From: Sorangiineae bacterium NIC37A_2
Lineage (GTDB): Bacteria > Myxococcota_A > Polyangia > Polyangiales > Polyangiaceae
Assembly: GCA_002085155.1 (NCBI GenBank)
Contig: NASX01000002.1
Coordinates: 123,612-187,611 of the forward strand
Direction: 5' to 3'
DNA length: 64,000 bases
Both the position numbers and the translations under genes were made by a program. A model generated the notes under the pieces. It saw only the letters and a list, made by a program, of their open reading frames with translations. It ran no database searches and had not been told where the DNA came from. Each line of letters starts with the position of its first letter. The first letter of the stretch is position 1. This document shows positions 27,975 to 36,879 of the stretch, in pieces.

Positions 27975-28553
27975 TCAGGACCCGATGTGATCGAACAGGG
28001 TCCTGATCGCGAGCCCGATCAGGAGGAGCCCTCCGAGCGCGTCGAGACGACGTCCGAGGCGGCTCCCGAAATGGCGTCCCGTGTAGAGTCCAATGGCGCT
28101 CAAGATGGCTGTTGTAACTCCGATGGTGAAGACGGAGAGAACCAGGGGAGCGCCGAGCACCGGGAGCGTGACGCCGGCGGCGAAAGCATCGATGCTCGTC
28201 GCGAGGGCGAGCGCGAGCAGGGTGTGGATCTCGAACACATCACGCTCGGGCTCTGCGGGTTCACTTTCCTCTACGTGTCCGCCTTGGAGCGCTTCCCAGA
28301 GCATCTTGCCGCCCATGGCGAGAAAGATCGCGCAGGCGATGAGGTGACCAAAGCGAGTCGCAAGGGCGCCGAGTCCCGCGCCGATTGCCCACCCGAGCAG
28401 CGGCATTCCCCCTTGGAAGCCGCCGAACAGAAGCGCCACCCGCAGCGCGTGCCGAGGGAGGACCCGCTGGGCCGAGAGACCCCGGGCAGCAGCGACCGCC
28501 ATCGCGTCGAGAGCGAGTCCGACAGCGAGGAGGAGGATCGCAGGGAAGGTCAT
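27975..28553 (-). CDS. mntP: MntP-type manganese efflux pump
   Basis: A 192-residue inner-membrane protein with six predicted transmembrane helices. It matches MntP in length and order: an N-terminal helix with GLALDAMAVAAARG (Asp in helix 1), LLFGGFQGGMPLLGWAIG, LAMGGKMLWEAL, then a second half repeating the motif as ATSIDAFAAGV and ending in GGLLLIGLAIRTLFDH. The paired LDAMA/IDAFA motifs supply the acidic residues needed for Mn export. The ATG at 28553 is used because upstream residues in the open frame are not membrane-like. I see no yybP-ykoY-type Mn riboswitch in the 124-bp gap to the divergent ABC gene. Confidence 0.88.
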   Translation of the reverse strand: MTFPAILLLAVGLALDAMAVAAARGLSAQRVLPRHALRVALLFGGFQGGMPLLGWAIGAGLGALATRFGHLIACAIFLAMGGKMLWEALQGGHVEESEPAEPERDVFEIHTLLALALATSIDAFAAGVTLPVLGAPLVLSVFTIGVTTAILSAIGLYTGRHFGSRLGRRLDALGGLLLIGLAIRTLFDHIGS

Positions 28554-28677
28554 GGAGGCGGGGGACCTTGTCTCTGAACTGGTCGATCGGCAATGGCGAA
28601 GGGGCGCCACAGTGCGCAGAAAACGCGTCATTTTCTTCGCGCGTTCGTTGGTAGATGCGCTATAGCCCCGAAAAGCC

Positions 28678-29430
28678 GTGTCCGAGCGTCGAGAACAAGC
28701 AGCGTCCGAGCGTTCGGAGCCCCTCGGGGAGGCGGTGCTCTGGGCGCGCGGTTTGACAAAAATCTACCAGATGGGGGAGGTCGAGGTGCAAGCGTTGCGC
28801 GGTGTCGATTTCGCCCTGCACCGGGGTGAGCTTCTGGTCCTCTTGGGGGCTTCCGGGAGCGGCAAGTCGACCTTGCTCAATATCGTGGGGGGCCTCGACG
28901 TGCCGACCTCCGGCCAGGTGTTCTACTCGGGTCAGGATCTCAGCCAGGCGGACGACAAGGAGCTGACGAACTTCCGCCGCCGCAACATAGGCTTCGTCTT
29001 CCAGTTCTATAACCTGATTCCGAGCCTCACCGCGGCGGAGAACGTAGCGCTCGTGACGGACATTGCGGACGAGAGCTTGCATCCTCGCGACGCGCTCGCG
29101 CTCGTCGGGCTCTCAGCGCGCGCTGACCATTTCCCCTCGCAGCTCTCCGGCGGTGAACAACAGAGGGTCGCGATCGCCCGCGCCATCGCCAAACAGCCAA
29201 AGATTTTGCTGTGTGACGAGCCGACCGGCGCCCTCGACTACCGCACGGGTATCGCAGTGCTGGAGGTCCTCGAACGGGTCAACCGCGAGTTTGGGACCGC
29301 TACCGCGGTCATCACCCACAATGCTCCGGTCGCGGAGATGGCGGACCGAGTCGTCTCGCTCGCCGACGGTCGCATCATCTCCGACCACAAAAATCCGGCG
29401 CGGAAGAGCCCGAGGGAGCTCGCCTGGTGA
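28678..29430 (+). CDS. ABC transporter ATP-binding protein (MacB/LolD type)
   Basis: A 250-residue ATPase that powers the permease encoded next. Walker A is GASGSGKST (57-65), the signature LSGGEQQ (156-162), Walker B ILLCDEP (176-182) with catalytic Glu181, and the switch His214. The [18 protein letters not shown]-loop segment is characteristic of the MacB/LolD/DevA group, which pairs with FtsX-type permeases. Translation starts at GTG 28678 with a weak ribosome binding site. Its stop overlaps the permease start (GTGA), so this is the first gene of a tight three-gene pump operon. Confidence 0.93.
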   Translation: MSERREQAASERSEPLGEAVLWARGLTKIYQMGEVEVQALRGVDFALHRGELLVLLGASGSGKSTLLNIVGGLDVPTSGQVFYSGQDLSQADDKELTNFRRRNIGFVFQFYNLIPSLTAAENVALVTDIADESLHPRDALALVGLSARADHFPSQLSGGEQQRVAIARAIAKQPKILLCDEPTGALDYRTGIAVLEVLERVNREFGTATAVITHNAPVAEMADRVVSLADGRIISDHKNPARKSPRELAW

Positions 29431-31793
29431 GCGCGCTCGACAAGAAGCTGTTCCGCGATCTCGCGAGCCTTCGGGGGCAGGTCATCACGATCGCTCTGGT
29501 CGTGGCCTGTGGCATTGCGAGTTACATCGCGATGCGCACCGCGTACGACTCTTTGATCACGTCGCGGGACGAATATTACGAGAAGTACCGGTTCGCCGAT
29601 GTATTCGCGAACCTGAAGCGGGCGCCACGCTCGCTGGCCGAGCGCATCGAGAATATCCCGGGCGTCGTGGAGGTGCAGACGCGCGTCGTCGAGCGTGTCC
29701 TTGTACCGCTCGACAAGCTCCCGCGGCCGGTCTCCGGGACGATCGTGAGTGTCGATCGCCACGCCACCTCCCAGCTGAACGGACTCTTTCTCAAGGAGGG
29801 TCGCGAGCTCGACCCTCGCCATCCAGATGAGGTCATTCTGATCGATGGTTTCGCGACGGCTCACGATCTCCGCCCGGGCTCTTCCCTGCCCGTTGTGATC
29901 AACGGAACGCTGCGCAAGCTCCGCGTGGTCGGAGTGGCCCTTTCGCCTGAGTTCGTTATGACTTTGGCGCCGGGACAGCTCACCTACGATCCGGGTTTGG
30001 CGCCGGTGCTTTGGATGAACCATGCTGCCCTCGAGGCAGCTTTTCGGCTCGAAGGGGCCTTCAACAGCGTGACGTTGCGCCTCGAGCGAGACGCGAGCCG
30101 CGCCGCTGTGCTGACCGAGCTGGACATGGTGCTCAAGCCCTACGGGGGTATCGGCAGCGTGGCTCGAGACAAACAGCAGTCGAACTACATGCTGAGCGGT
30201 GAGCTCGCGCAGCTCGACTCGATGGCTGGCTTCGTTCCGTATCTCTTCTTGGGTGTGGCGGCGCTGCTCGTGAACGTTGTCTTGTCGCGCCTCGTCCAGC
30301 TCCAGCGGAGCTCGATCGCTACCCTGAAGGCCATTGGCTATGACGACCGAGCGATCACGCTGCACTATCTCAAGCTGGTGAGCGTCATCGTGATCGGCGG
30401 CGCAGCTCTGGGGATCGGGGTCGGAAGTTATCTCGGGCGCCTCGAGATGCACCTGTATACGGACCAGTTCTTTCGCTTCGCGGAGCCCCGTTACGTGCTC
30501 GCTCCAAGCGCGGTGATCTTTTCGGTTGCGATCAGCGTGGCTTCGGCCTGTTTTGGGGCTTGGTTCGCTGTCCGGAGGGTCGCCACGATGCCGCCGGCCG
30601 AGGCGATGCGCCCCGCCGCACCGGCGCGTTACCGGCGGTCGCTCCTCGAAGTCTTGGGCGTGTGGCGCTTTTTGACCCCTGTGATGAGAATGATCTGGCG
30701 CGAGCTGTCCCGTCGTCCGCTCAGGCTCATGCTGTCGGCCCTCGGGATTGCTCTGGGCGTGGGGATCAATGTCGTGGCCCGGTCGATGACGGACTCGATG
30801 GACTATCTGATCGACGTTCAGTTCCACCGCTCCATGCGGGAGGACTTGAACGTAACGTTCATGAACCCCGTCCCCCGCTCGGCGCTCTCGAGCCTCCGGT
30901 CGATCCCGGGAGTTCATTATGCCGAGTCCCTGCGCTCGGTGCCCGTGCGGTTCCGCTCCGCTCACCAATACCGCGACGCGGTCATCCAGGGCTACTCGGA
31001 CCAGCAGGCCCTGCGCAAATTGATTGACGATCACGCCATCGAGGTGAGCGTTCCGGAGCATGGCATGCTCCTCACCGAGAAGCTCGCCGAGATCCTCGGT
31101 GTTCGGCCCGGCGAGCGCATCACGGTCGAGATTCGAGAGGGAGATTTCCGGGAAACGAGTGTGACCGTGGCGGGGCTGGTTCGAGAGCCCTTCGGTCTTT
31201 CGGGGCACATGACCGAGCGGAGCCTCGCGCGGCTCTTGGGGGACACGGCCCCGATCAGCACAGCGCTGCTCACGGTGGAGCCGAATGCCGTCGAGTCGAT
31301 CGAACGTCGGCTCAAGACCTTTCCGACCGTCGCGAGCGTCGCGAGTCCCCAAGACTTCAAGCGACAGTTCAACGAGCAGAGCGCGGCCATCATGAACGTC
31401 TTTATGTTCATTATGTCGCTTTTTGCGACGATCATCGCCGTCGGGGTCATCTACAACAATGCCCGCGTGGCCCTTTCCCAAAGGGATCGAGATCTCGCGA
31501 GCCTGCGTGTGCTCGGCTTCACGAAGCGGGAGGTCGCGGCCATCTTGTTCGGAGAGCAGGCCATTCAGATCGCGATTTCGATTCCGCTCGGTCTCTACGT
31601 CGGGCGAGCACTGACGATCGCGATGATGACAAACGCCGATCCCGAGACGTACCGTCTCCCGGTCAGCATCAGCGCACAAACCTATGTCTTTGCGATCGGA
31701 GTGACCCTGATCGCAGCGGTCTTGAGTGCACTCTTGCTCAGGCGGAAGCTCGATCAGCTCGACCTGATCGGGGTACTCAAGACGCGAGAATGA
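29427..31793 (+). CDS. FtsX-like ABC transporter permease
   Basis: A 788-residue inner-membrane permease. It has an N-terminal helix, a periplasmic segment of about 220 residues, a first FtsX core of three to four helices ([22 protein letters not shown]), then a second half repeating this plan (helix near [17 protein letters not shown], periplasmic region, C-terminal helices ending [15 protein letters not shown]). The duplicated FtsX organisation matches LolE/YbbP-type proteins that extrude hydrophobic substrates or act mechanically. It overlaps both neighbours by 4 bp, indicating coupled synthesis of the complex. The substrate is unknown. Confidence 0.92.
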   Translation: MSALDKKLFRDLASLRGQVITIALVVACGIASYIAMRTAYDSLITSRDEYYEKYRFADVFANLKRAPRSLAERIENIPGVVEVQTRVVERVLVPLDKLPRPVSGTIVSVDRHATSQLNGLFLKEGRELDPRHPDEVILIDGFATAHDLRPGSSLPVVINGTLRKLRVVGVALSPEFVMTLAPGQLTYDPGLAPVLWMNHAALEAAFRLEGAFNSVTLRLERDASRAAVLTELDMVLKPYGGIGSVARDKQQSNYMLSGELAQLDSMAGFVPYLFLGVAALLVNVVLSRLVQLQRSSIATLKAIGYDDRAITLHYLKLVSVIVIGGAALGIGVGSYLGRLEMHLYTDQFFRFAEPRYVLAPSAVIFSVAISVASACFGAWFAVRRVATMPPAEAMRPAAPARYRRSLLEVLGVWRFLTPVMRMIWRELSRRPLRLMLSALGIALGVGINVVARSMTDSMDYLIDVQFHRSMREDLNVTFMNPVPRSALSSLRSIPGVHYAESLRSVPVRFRSAHQYRDAVIQGYSDQQALRKLIDDHAIEVSVPEHGMLLTEKLAEILGVRPGERITVEIREGDFRETSVTVAGLVREPFGLSGHMTERSLARLLGDTAPISTALLTVEPNAVESIERRLKTFPTVASVASPQDFKRQFNEQSAAIMNVFMFIMSLFATIIAVGVIYNNARVALSQRDRDLASLRVLGFTKREVAAILFGEQAIQIAISIPLGLYVGRALTIAMMTNADPETYRLPVSISAQTYVFAIGVTLIAAVLSALLLRRKLDQLDLIGVLKTRE

Positions 31794-33058
31794 GAGATCA
31801 TCAAGAGGCGAGTATCGTGAGCGAAGAGACGAACAAGTTGGTCAACGTGAACAAGCGGAAGCGGCGCCCTTGGCTGCGCAGGCTCGTTTGGATTGCGCTC
31901 GGCCTCATGGCGTTGGCCCTGGTCGTGATCGCGGTGCAGCCGAAACCGGTAGAAGTCGAGCTCGCGCGCGCGACCCGGGGAGTCTTCAGCGTGACTGTCG
32001 ACGAAGACGGAGTCACGCGAGTGACCGATCGTTTCATCATTTCGGCGCCGCTCGCGGGACAGCTCGAGCGCATCGAGCTCGATCCGGGCGCGGAGGTGAA
32101 ACAGGGCGACGTGCTCGCACGTTTGACGCCGGCGAAGGCGCCCCTGCTCGATGAGCGCACTCGGAGAGAAGCGGAAGCGCGTGTGCTCGCGGTCAGTGCG
32201 GGCCTTCGGCAAGCGGAGGCACAGAAGGAGCGCGCTCAGGCGGCTCTTGAGCTCTCCACTCGAGAAGCCACGACTGGCCGAGCTCTGGCGAGCCGCGGCG
32301 TCGTCAACCAACAGGAGCTCGACCGGCTGGTCTTGGACGAACGGTCGCGGACCGCGGAGCTCGCGAGCGCAGAGTTCGCGACCAAGGTCGCCCGCCACGA
32401 GCTTTCCATGGCGCAAGCGGCCCTCGGTCGAATCGGTGGCAAGGGCGACTCCCTGGAGCAGCTGGTGGTCACGAGTCCCGTGAGCGGACGCGTCTTGAAG
32501 GTGATCCGAGAGAGCGAGGGGGTTGTGCAAGCGGGCACCGAGCTCCTGGAGATCGGCGATCCGAGCGCCCTCGAAATTGCCGTGGATGTGCTCACGAGCG
32601 ACGCCGTCCACATTCGCCCTGGTGCGCACGCGAGCGTCGAAGAATGGGGAGGAGACAACCTCATCGGCGTCGTGCGTCAGATCGAACCCTCCGCCTTCAC
32701 GCGGCTGTCGGCGCTCGGCGTCGAGGAGCAGCGGGTGAACGTGGTGATCGATCTCAAGTCGCCCTACGAAGAGTGGCGCTTGCTCGGAGACGGCTATCGT
32801 ATTGAAGCGCGCATCGAGATCTATCGAAACGAAAGCGCCCTCACGATCCCGTGGAATGCTCTTTTCCGGCGGAACGAGGCGTTCCACGTGTTCGTCCAGG
32901 AGCAAGGCCGCGCAGCGCTGCGGAAGGTCGAGGTCGGGCGCCGCAATGAGCGGGTCGCGGAGATCTTGAGCGGACTCGACGAGGGGGAAGAGATCATCCT
33001 CCATCCGAGCGATCGAGTGCAGCCGGGGGTCCTCGTGGCCAGCCAGCCGGCTCGATGA
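31790..33058 (+). CDS. HlyD/MacA-family membrane fusion protein
   Basis: A 422-residue periplasmic adaptor, third gene of the ABC pump operon (ATGA overlap with the permease). One transmembrane helix near residues 30-48 anchors it in the inner membrane. Lipoyl/barrel-sandwich halves (LAGQLERIELDPGAEVKQGD and VTSPVSGRVLKVIRESEGVV) flank an alpha-helical hairpin of about 100 residues rich in Ala/Glu/Arg. A beta-barrel and membrane-proximal domain follow. The adaptor would link the permease to an outer-membrane channel, which is not encoded here. The long helical hairpin suits docking to a TolC-like protein. Confidence 0.92.
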   Translation: MRDHQEASIVSEETNKLVNVNKRKRRPWLRRLVWIALGLMALALVVIAVQPKPVEVELARATRGVFSVTVDEDGVTRVTDRFIISAPLAGQLERIELDPGAEVKQGDVLARLTPAKAPLLDERTRREAEARVLAVSAGLRQAEAQKERAQAALELSTREATTGRALASRGVVNQQELDRLVLDERSRTAELASAEFATKVARHELSMAQAALGRIGGKGDSLEQLVVTSPVSGRVLKVIRESEGVVQAGTELLEIGDPSALEIAVDVLTSDAVHIRPGAHASVEEWGGDNLIGVVRQIEPSAFTRLSALGVEEQRVNVVIDLKSPYEEWRLLGDGYRIEARIEIYRNESALTIPWNALFRRNEAFHVFVQEQGRAALRKVEVGRRNERVAEILSGLDEGEEIILHPSDRVQPGVLVASQPAR

Positions 33059-33197
33059 GTCGCGCCCCGCAAGACGGCGCTTGAGATGCTGCGGCATGGC
33101 GCGGGGCAGCTCTCTCCTTTCCCTCGCCTTCTGAACAGCCGAAGCGCGCCCAGCCAACAGGCGGTGAGCGCGTCTTTTCGCCATCAGCGGCGAGGCC

Positions 33198-34571
33198 TTA
33201 GGGCGCCCGGGTCAGGTAGACTGAGCAGCCGTGGGCCTCGTGGGGAGAGTGGTCGGGATCGTAGGGATGGTCGAGGTCGACGCCACCAAGGTTCGTCCCG
33301 ACGAGGAACAAACGATGGGCCCCTTGGGGTTCGAAGCGCTCTTCGTAGCGAGAGGAGGTCTCTCGGTAAGGGATCGGGAACTGGCTCTGGAGCTCGCCGT
33401 TTGGACCGAGGCGCAGCACGGACCAAACGTAGGTCACAGGGGACTCACAATCGAGGCGTAGCGCGAGCGGTGAATCGATCGGAGAGCTGCTCTTGAGTTC
33501 GATGGCCACGCTCCCGGTCGGAGCGAGCGGGTCCTTCAGACTCAGGTTGCGCGGGAGCGAGGAGACCTCGATGGACCATGCAGGAGCAGCCAGGTCCCCT
33601 TGAAGCTCTCGAACGACGTCGAGGCCTTCGGTGGGCACGAAGCGGGCGATAGCGAGGCGATTGAAGAAGCGGGCGTACGATTCCCGATCGGTCCCGAGAC
33701 TGCGACGCAATACGTCGAGGACATCGGGCTCAGCGTCCCAGCGGAGAGCCCCCGGTGCTGTGCGCGTCGCTGTGAGACCCAAAGCAATGAAGCTCGTGTC
33801 TCGGGCGGACGCGCCCGCTCGTGCGGCGAGGGCTGCGAAGAAGAGAGAGCTCGAGCGAGAGGAGAAGCTCCTCGGCTCGCGGGTGACGAGCGCGAGATAA
33901 GGAGCGCTCTTGAGCGCTTCGTGGGGGGGCTCATGCGCGGAGACCCGGGGGTCGGTCGCGCGTCGATAGTGACTGTAGCCGCGGGCGATGGAGCGGGCCG
34001 TGGCGGGGGCTACGCCGAGCAGGAGCCCTTCGGCGACACAAGTCTCCGCGGCCGCCTGGTAGGGAGCTCCTCCCTCACAAATCGCTCGTGCGCGGTCAAA
34101 GCCGAAGCTCGGCAGGCGCAGAGTTTGGACCTCGGGGAGGATGTCGGTCTGGTCTTCAGAGAGGTGCCAATGGAGCGGCGCGCGGCGCGGGGCAGCGCCT
34201 TCCGCGAGCCAGAAGCGCGCGAAGGCCTCCTCGAGGAGGGCGAGTGCTCGCTGGGCCCTGGCCCGGTCGGGGGCCGAGACCGAAAGAGGGTAGTGGCTCG
34301 AGTGCAGGAGGAGCGCGCGCTCCGGGGAGCGCGCGCGCTCTTGGGCGGCCGCCTCCGTCCGGAGTTCTCCGCGGGGAAGCCGGGGGTCGAGGGGAATGGG
34401 ACGCGGGAGGACCGTCGTCTCACCCCCGAGGAGCAGGGGAGGGGCCATGCGCTCTTGGCTCGTCGCGACACGAGGGAAGCCGAGGCCCAGGAGCGTCAGC
34501 GCGAGAGCGAGCGTTTGCCTGGATCGGGCCAGGAAAGGGCGCGTCTCTCCGCGTAGGCCCCTTTCATACAT
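33198..34571 (-). CDS. Secreted protein of unknown function
   Basis: A 457-residue exported protein. ATG 34571 is preferred over 34625 because a signal peptide follows (basic n-region MYERGLRG, hydrophobic TLALALTLLGLGF, cleavage after VATS). The middle is Ala/Arg-rich helical with HWHLSEDQTD and a pair of Cys in AICEGGAPYQAAAETCVAEG that could form a disulfide. The C-terminal 120 residues look like a beta-sandwich (SVAIELKSSSPIDSPLALRL, HRLFLVGTNLGG) with Asp/His-rich DLDHPYDPDHSPHEAHGC, possibly metal-binding. No family recognised. It converges on the pump operon and diverges from the gene at 34721. Confidence 0.6.
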   Translation of the reverse strand: MYERGLRGETRPFLARSRQTLALALTLLGLGFPRVATSQERMAPPLLLGGETTVLPRPIPLDPRLPRGELRTEAAAQERARSPERALLLHSSHYPLSVSAPDRARAQRALALLEEAFARFWLAEGAAPRRAPLHWHLSEDQTDILPEVQTLRLPSFGFDRARAICEGGAPYQAAAETCVAEGLLLGVAPATARSIARGYSHYRRATDPRVSAHEPPHEALKSAPYLALVTREPRSFSSRSSSLFFAALAARAGASARDTSFIALGLTATRTAPGALRWDAEPDVLDVLRRSLGTDRESYARFFNRLAIARFVPTEGLDVVRELQGDLAAPAWSIEVSSLPRNLSLKDPLAPTGSVAIELKSSSPIDSPLALRLDCESPVTYVWSVLRLGPNGELQSQFPIPYRETSSRYEERFEPQGAHRLFLVGTNLGGVDLDHPYDPDHSPHEAHGCSVYLTRAP

Positions 34572-34720
34572 AGTAGGGAACGCGGGGCGAATTTCTCGGA
34601 GGGGAGGTTCGATGCGCGCGGCCACTCGGCCGGAAAACTACAGGAGATTTGACAGCTCGTCGCGGTACCGCCCTATACTGACGATCGCCGCTCTTTCTTT
34701 CGAGGAGCCAGCTCTGCCCC

Positions 34721-35275
34721 ATGACACAGAGATTCGATCCGACCCGCTCGATCCGCTACGACCTCGAGCGCGGTCAGCTCCGCGATGAAGAGGGAACCCT
34801 CCGGCTGAATATCCCGGCTGCGCTTTTGCTGCGCCTCTGTGAGAGCGCCGGGGAAGCCGCGACCCGGGATTTCTTGAGTGCCCTCGGGACCGACATCGGC
34901 CGGCGCATCCAGGCGGCCCTCGGCCAGGATCTCAGCGCAGCGCCGATCGAGAGCTGGGCTGAGCACCTGGGGGGCCAGTTGGCTCTGCTTGGAATGGGCG
35001 AGCTGCTCATCGAGCGCTGGGGCAAGGCTCTGGTCCTCCGAGTCCGGGGCGCCCCCGAAGAGCTGAAAGGGCTGATCGGTGTGCTTCTCGAGGCGGTCTT
35101 GCAGCGGGCGCTTGGGCGCGAGCTGCGCCTGCCCGGGTTCAGTGAAGGTGCCGACGCGGCGTTCCTCGTCGTCTCGCCGAGCACCTCCGAGGAAGTGTAT
35201 CGCTTGGCGGGGACGGGCGCGTCTCTGCTCCGTGTGATTGAAGTCCTCCACGAAAAGACGCGAGGTGCTGCATGA
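34721..35275 (+). CDS. Small helical protein, possibly V4R/Bet3-like
   Basis: A 184-residue soluble protein. The pattern of a helix (LLLRLCESAGEAATRDFL), GTDIGRRI, LALLGMGELLIERWGKALVLRV, a helix with LLEAVLQRALGREL and a final strand AAFLVVSP resembles the V4R/Bet3 fold used for small hydrophobic ligands. The zinc-type Cys residues of many V4R proteins are absent, so this call is weak. A GAGGAG ribosome binding site precedes the ATG. The stop overlaps the next gene by 4 bp (ATGA), and MlaF- and MlaD-like genes follow, which suggests a role in lipid transport or its control. Confidence 0.55.
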   Translation: MTQRFDPTRSIRYDLERGQLRDEEGTLRLNIPAALLLRLCESAGEAATRDFLSALGTDIGRRIQAALGQDLSAAPIESWAEHLGGQLALLGMGELLIERWGKALVLRVRGAPEELKGLIGVLLEAVLQRALGRELRLPGFSEGADAAFLVVSPSTSEEVYRLAGTGASLLRVIEVLHEKTRGAA

Positions 35276-35943
35276 ACGCCCAAATTGCCCGTCTCGAAGA
35301 GCTCCTCACGCGCATTCAGAAAAACCGCCAGGCGCCGCGCGCGCCTTTGGCAGGCGCCGCGTCTCAGGCCTCCGGTCAGGTCGCCGCTCCCGAAGCTGCT
35401 CCTGCGGTCGACCAGGCTCCGGCTCGAGAATCGGTGGTTCCTGACTCCCTCGACGCGCCGCCCCCCGAGAGCGGCACCGAGCGGCTCGAGGCGAGTCTCG
35501 TCCCGTCCAGCGATCTCGAAGCTCCCATCACTCCTCCCCCCGAGTCAGGAAGGGAACGATCCGCCGCTGAGCGCGGCCGTCGCGAGGGCCCGACCATGGA
35601 ACAGCTCGGCCAAACGGTTCCTCTCGAAGAGGGGACGGGGGCGGTGCGCGTCCTCGATCTCGACGAGCCCCTCGGCTCCGATCGTCCGGCTCCGGCGAGC
35701 GAGCGTCTCGAGATGTCGCTGCCGAGCGCGATGCTGGGCTCTTATGAGGAAAACCTGATGGCTCCTCCTGAGGCGAAGGCCGATCTCGAGCGCGTTCTCC
35801 GGAGCGGCGGCACTGGTGAGTTGGTCGTGCAGGCGGTGGCGAGGCCGCGCCTCTCGACGAATGTCGTCGAATTGATCGCGGCCCAGAAGACCTTCCGGCC
35901 CTCTTCTTTCGTAGAGCTCATCGACTCTTCCCTCACGCTCTGA
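35272..35943 (+). CDS. Disordered acidic protein of unknown function
   Basis: A 223-residue protein, translationally coupled to the preceding gene with a GAGGTG ribosome binding site. An N-terminal helix (MNAQIARLEELLTRIQKN) could oligomerise. Residues 25-165 are low-complexity Pro/Ala/Glu/Ser with a repeated PPPESG.ER motif (near 63 and 88), suggesting a flexible linker. The last 50 residues (GTGELVVQAVARPRLSTNVVELIAAQ..., ending SFVELIDSSLTL) are more ordered. No signal peptide or membrane helix. Its place between the V4R-like gene and mlaF makes it a candidate adaptor of that transporter. No known family. Confidence 0.6.
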   Translation: MNAQIARLEELLTRIQKNRQAPRAPLAGAASQASGQVAAPEAAPAVDQAPARESVVPDSLDAPPPESGTERLEASLVPSSDLEAPITPPPESGRERSAAERGRREGPTMEQLGQTVPLEEGTGAVRVLDLDEPLGSDRPAPASERLEMSLPSAMLGSYEENLMAPPEAKADLERVLRSGGTGELVVQAVARPRLSTNVVELIAAQKTFRPSSFVELIDSSLTL

Positions 35944-35988
35944 GCCGTGCGTGCTCCCGGCGCTTTCCTCGGTTAGGCTAGCTCCGGC

Positions 35989-36771
35989 ATGGGCGACCAG
36001 GATCTGATCCAATTCTCCGGAGTTCAAAAGCGCTTCGGCGACAAGGTGATCTACCGCGGCCTCGATCTCAGCGTGAAGCGGGGCGAAGTCCTCACGATCC
36101 TCGGAGGCTCCGGCGTCGGTAAGAGCGTCATGCTCAAGATGCTGATCGGGCTGCTCAAGGTTGACAAGGGTTCGATCCGCTTCGACGGCGAAGAAGTCAC
36201 GTCGATGGGAGAGAGGGAGCTCGCTCGCGTGCGCCAGCGCATCTGTATGCTCTTTCAGAGCGGCGCCCTGTTCGACTCGCTCTCTGTCGGGGACAACGTC
36301 CGCTACGGGCTCGAAGAACACTATCATCACACCATGACGAAGGCCGAGAAGGACGAGCGCGTCGCTTGGGCCCTCGGCTTGGTGGGCCTACCGGGTATCG
36401 AAGCGATGTGGCCCGCGGACCTTTCCGGCGGCATGAGGAAGAGGGTCGGGCTCGCCCGGGCCATCGCCGTGCGCCCGGAGGTCGTGCTTTATGATGAACC
36501 GACCACCGGTCTCGATCCGATCAACACGGCCCGCGTCAATCACATGATCATGGGACTTCAGGAGAAGCTGAACATCACGAGCATCGTCGTGACCCACGAC
36601 ATGAAGAGCGCCTTCCAAATCAGCCACCGGCTCGCCATGGTTCACTCTGGCCAAATCATCATGCAGGGGACCCCTGACGAATTCCGTAGCGCCAAAGACC
36701 CGCGGGTCAGCGACTTTATCGAAGGACGGGCCCCCGTGCAGGAAGATGTGGCGACGCTGCTTCAGACATGA
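35989..36771 (+). CDS. mlaF: MlaF-like phospholipid ABC transporter ATPase
   Basis: A 260-residue ATPase of the Mla/MCE type. Walker A GGSGVGKS (39-46), signature LSGGMRKRVGLARA (145-158), Walker B VVLYDEP (165-171) and switch His203. The LSGGMRKR form and the LFQSGALFDSLSV Q-loop segment are diagnostic of MlaF/Ttg2A ATPases that energise phospholipid transport between inner and outer membrane. The MCE protein gene follows 108 bp downstream. The permease MlaE that normally sits between or before them is missing from this cluster and must be encoded elsewhere. Confidence 0.92.
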   Translation: MGDQDLIQFSGVQKRFGDKVIYRGLDLSVKRGEVLTILGGSGVGKSVMLKMLIGLLKVDKGSIRFDGEEVTSMGERELARVRQRICMLFQSGALFDSLSVGDNVRYGLEEHYHHTMTKAEKDERVAWALGLVGLPGIEAMWPADLSGGMRKRVGLARAIAVRPEVVLYDEPTTGLDPINTARVNHMIMGLQEKLNITSIVVTHDMKSAFQISHRLAMVHSGQIIMQGTPDEFRSAKDPRVSDFIEGRAPVQEDVATLLQT

Positions 36772-36790
36772 CAAGGTCAGGCCGAGGAAA

Positions 36791-36836
36791 GGCAGGCGAA
36801 TCGAAGCCTCTTCCCCGGTCACGGTTTTCGCCTGCC
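36791..36836 (+). promoter_or_regulatory. Hairpin between mlaF and mlaD
   Basis: GGCAGGCGAA (36791-36800) and TTCGCCTGCC (36827-36836) pair perfectly over 10 bp with a 26-nt loop, followed by CATTTTCC. In the 108-bp gap inside a likely operon it may be a partial terminator or mRNA stabiliser that sets the MlaF:MlaD ratio. Confidence 0.5.
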
Positions 36837-36879
36837 CATTTTCCTGATACTCCTTGAGGTAGGTGGAGCACCGTTTTTC

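Noticed and set aside
28554..28677. Manganese riboswitch (yybP-ykoY) upstream of mntP
   Set aside because: The gap does not show the conserved core of that motif; only 124 bp shared with a divergent gene.
29238..31679. Long open frame (over 800 codons) on the minus strand across the ABC permease
   Set aside because: It is the antisense of a clear FtsX permease with tight operon overlaps. The product is rich in Arg/His/Asp with no fold, the usual result of high GC codon bias.
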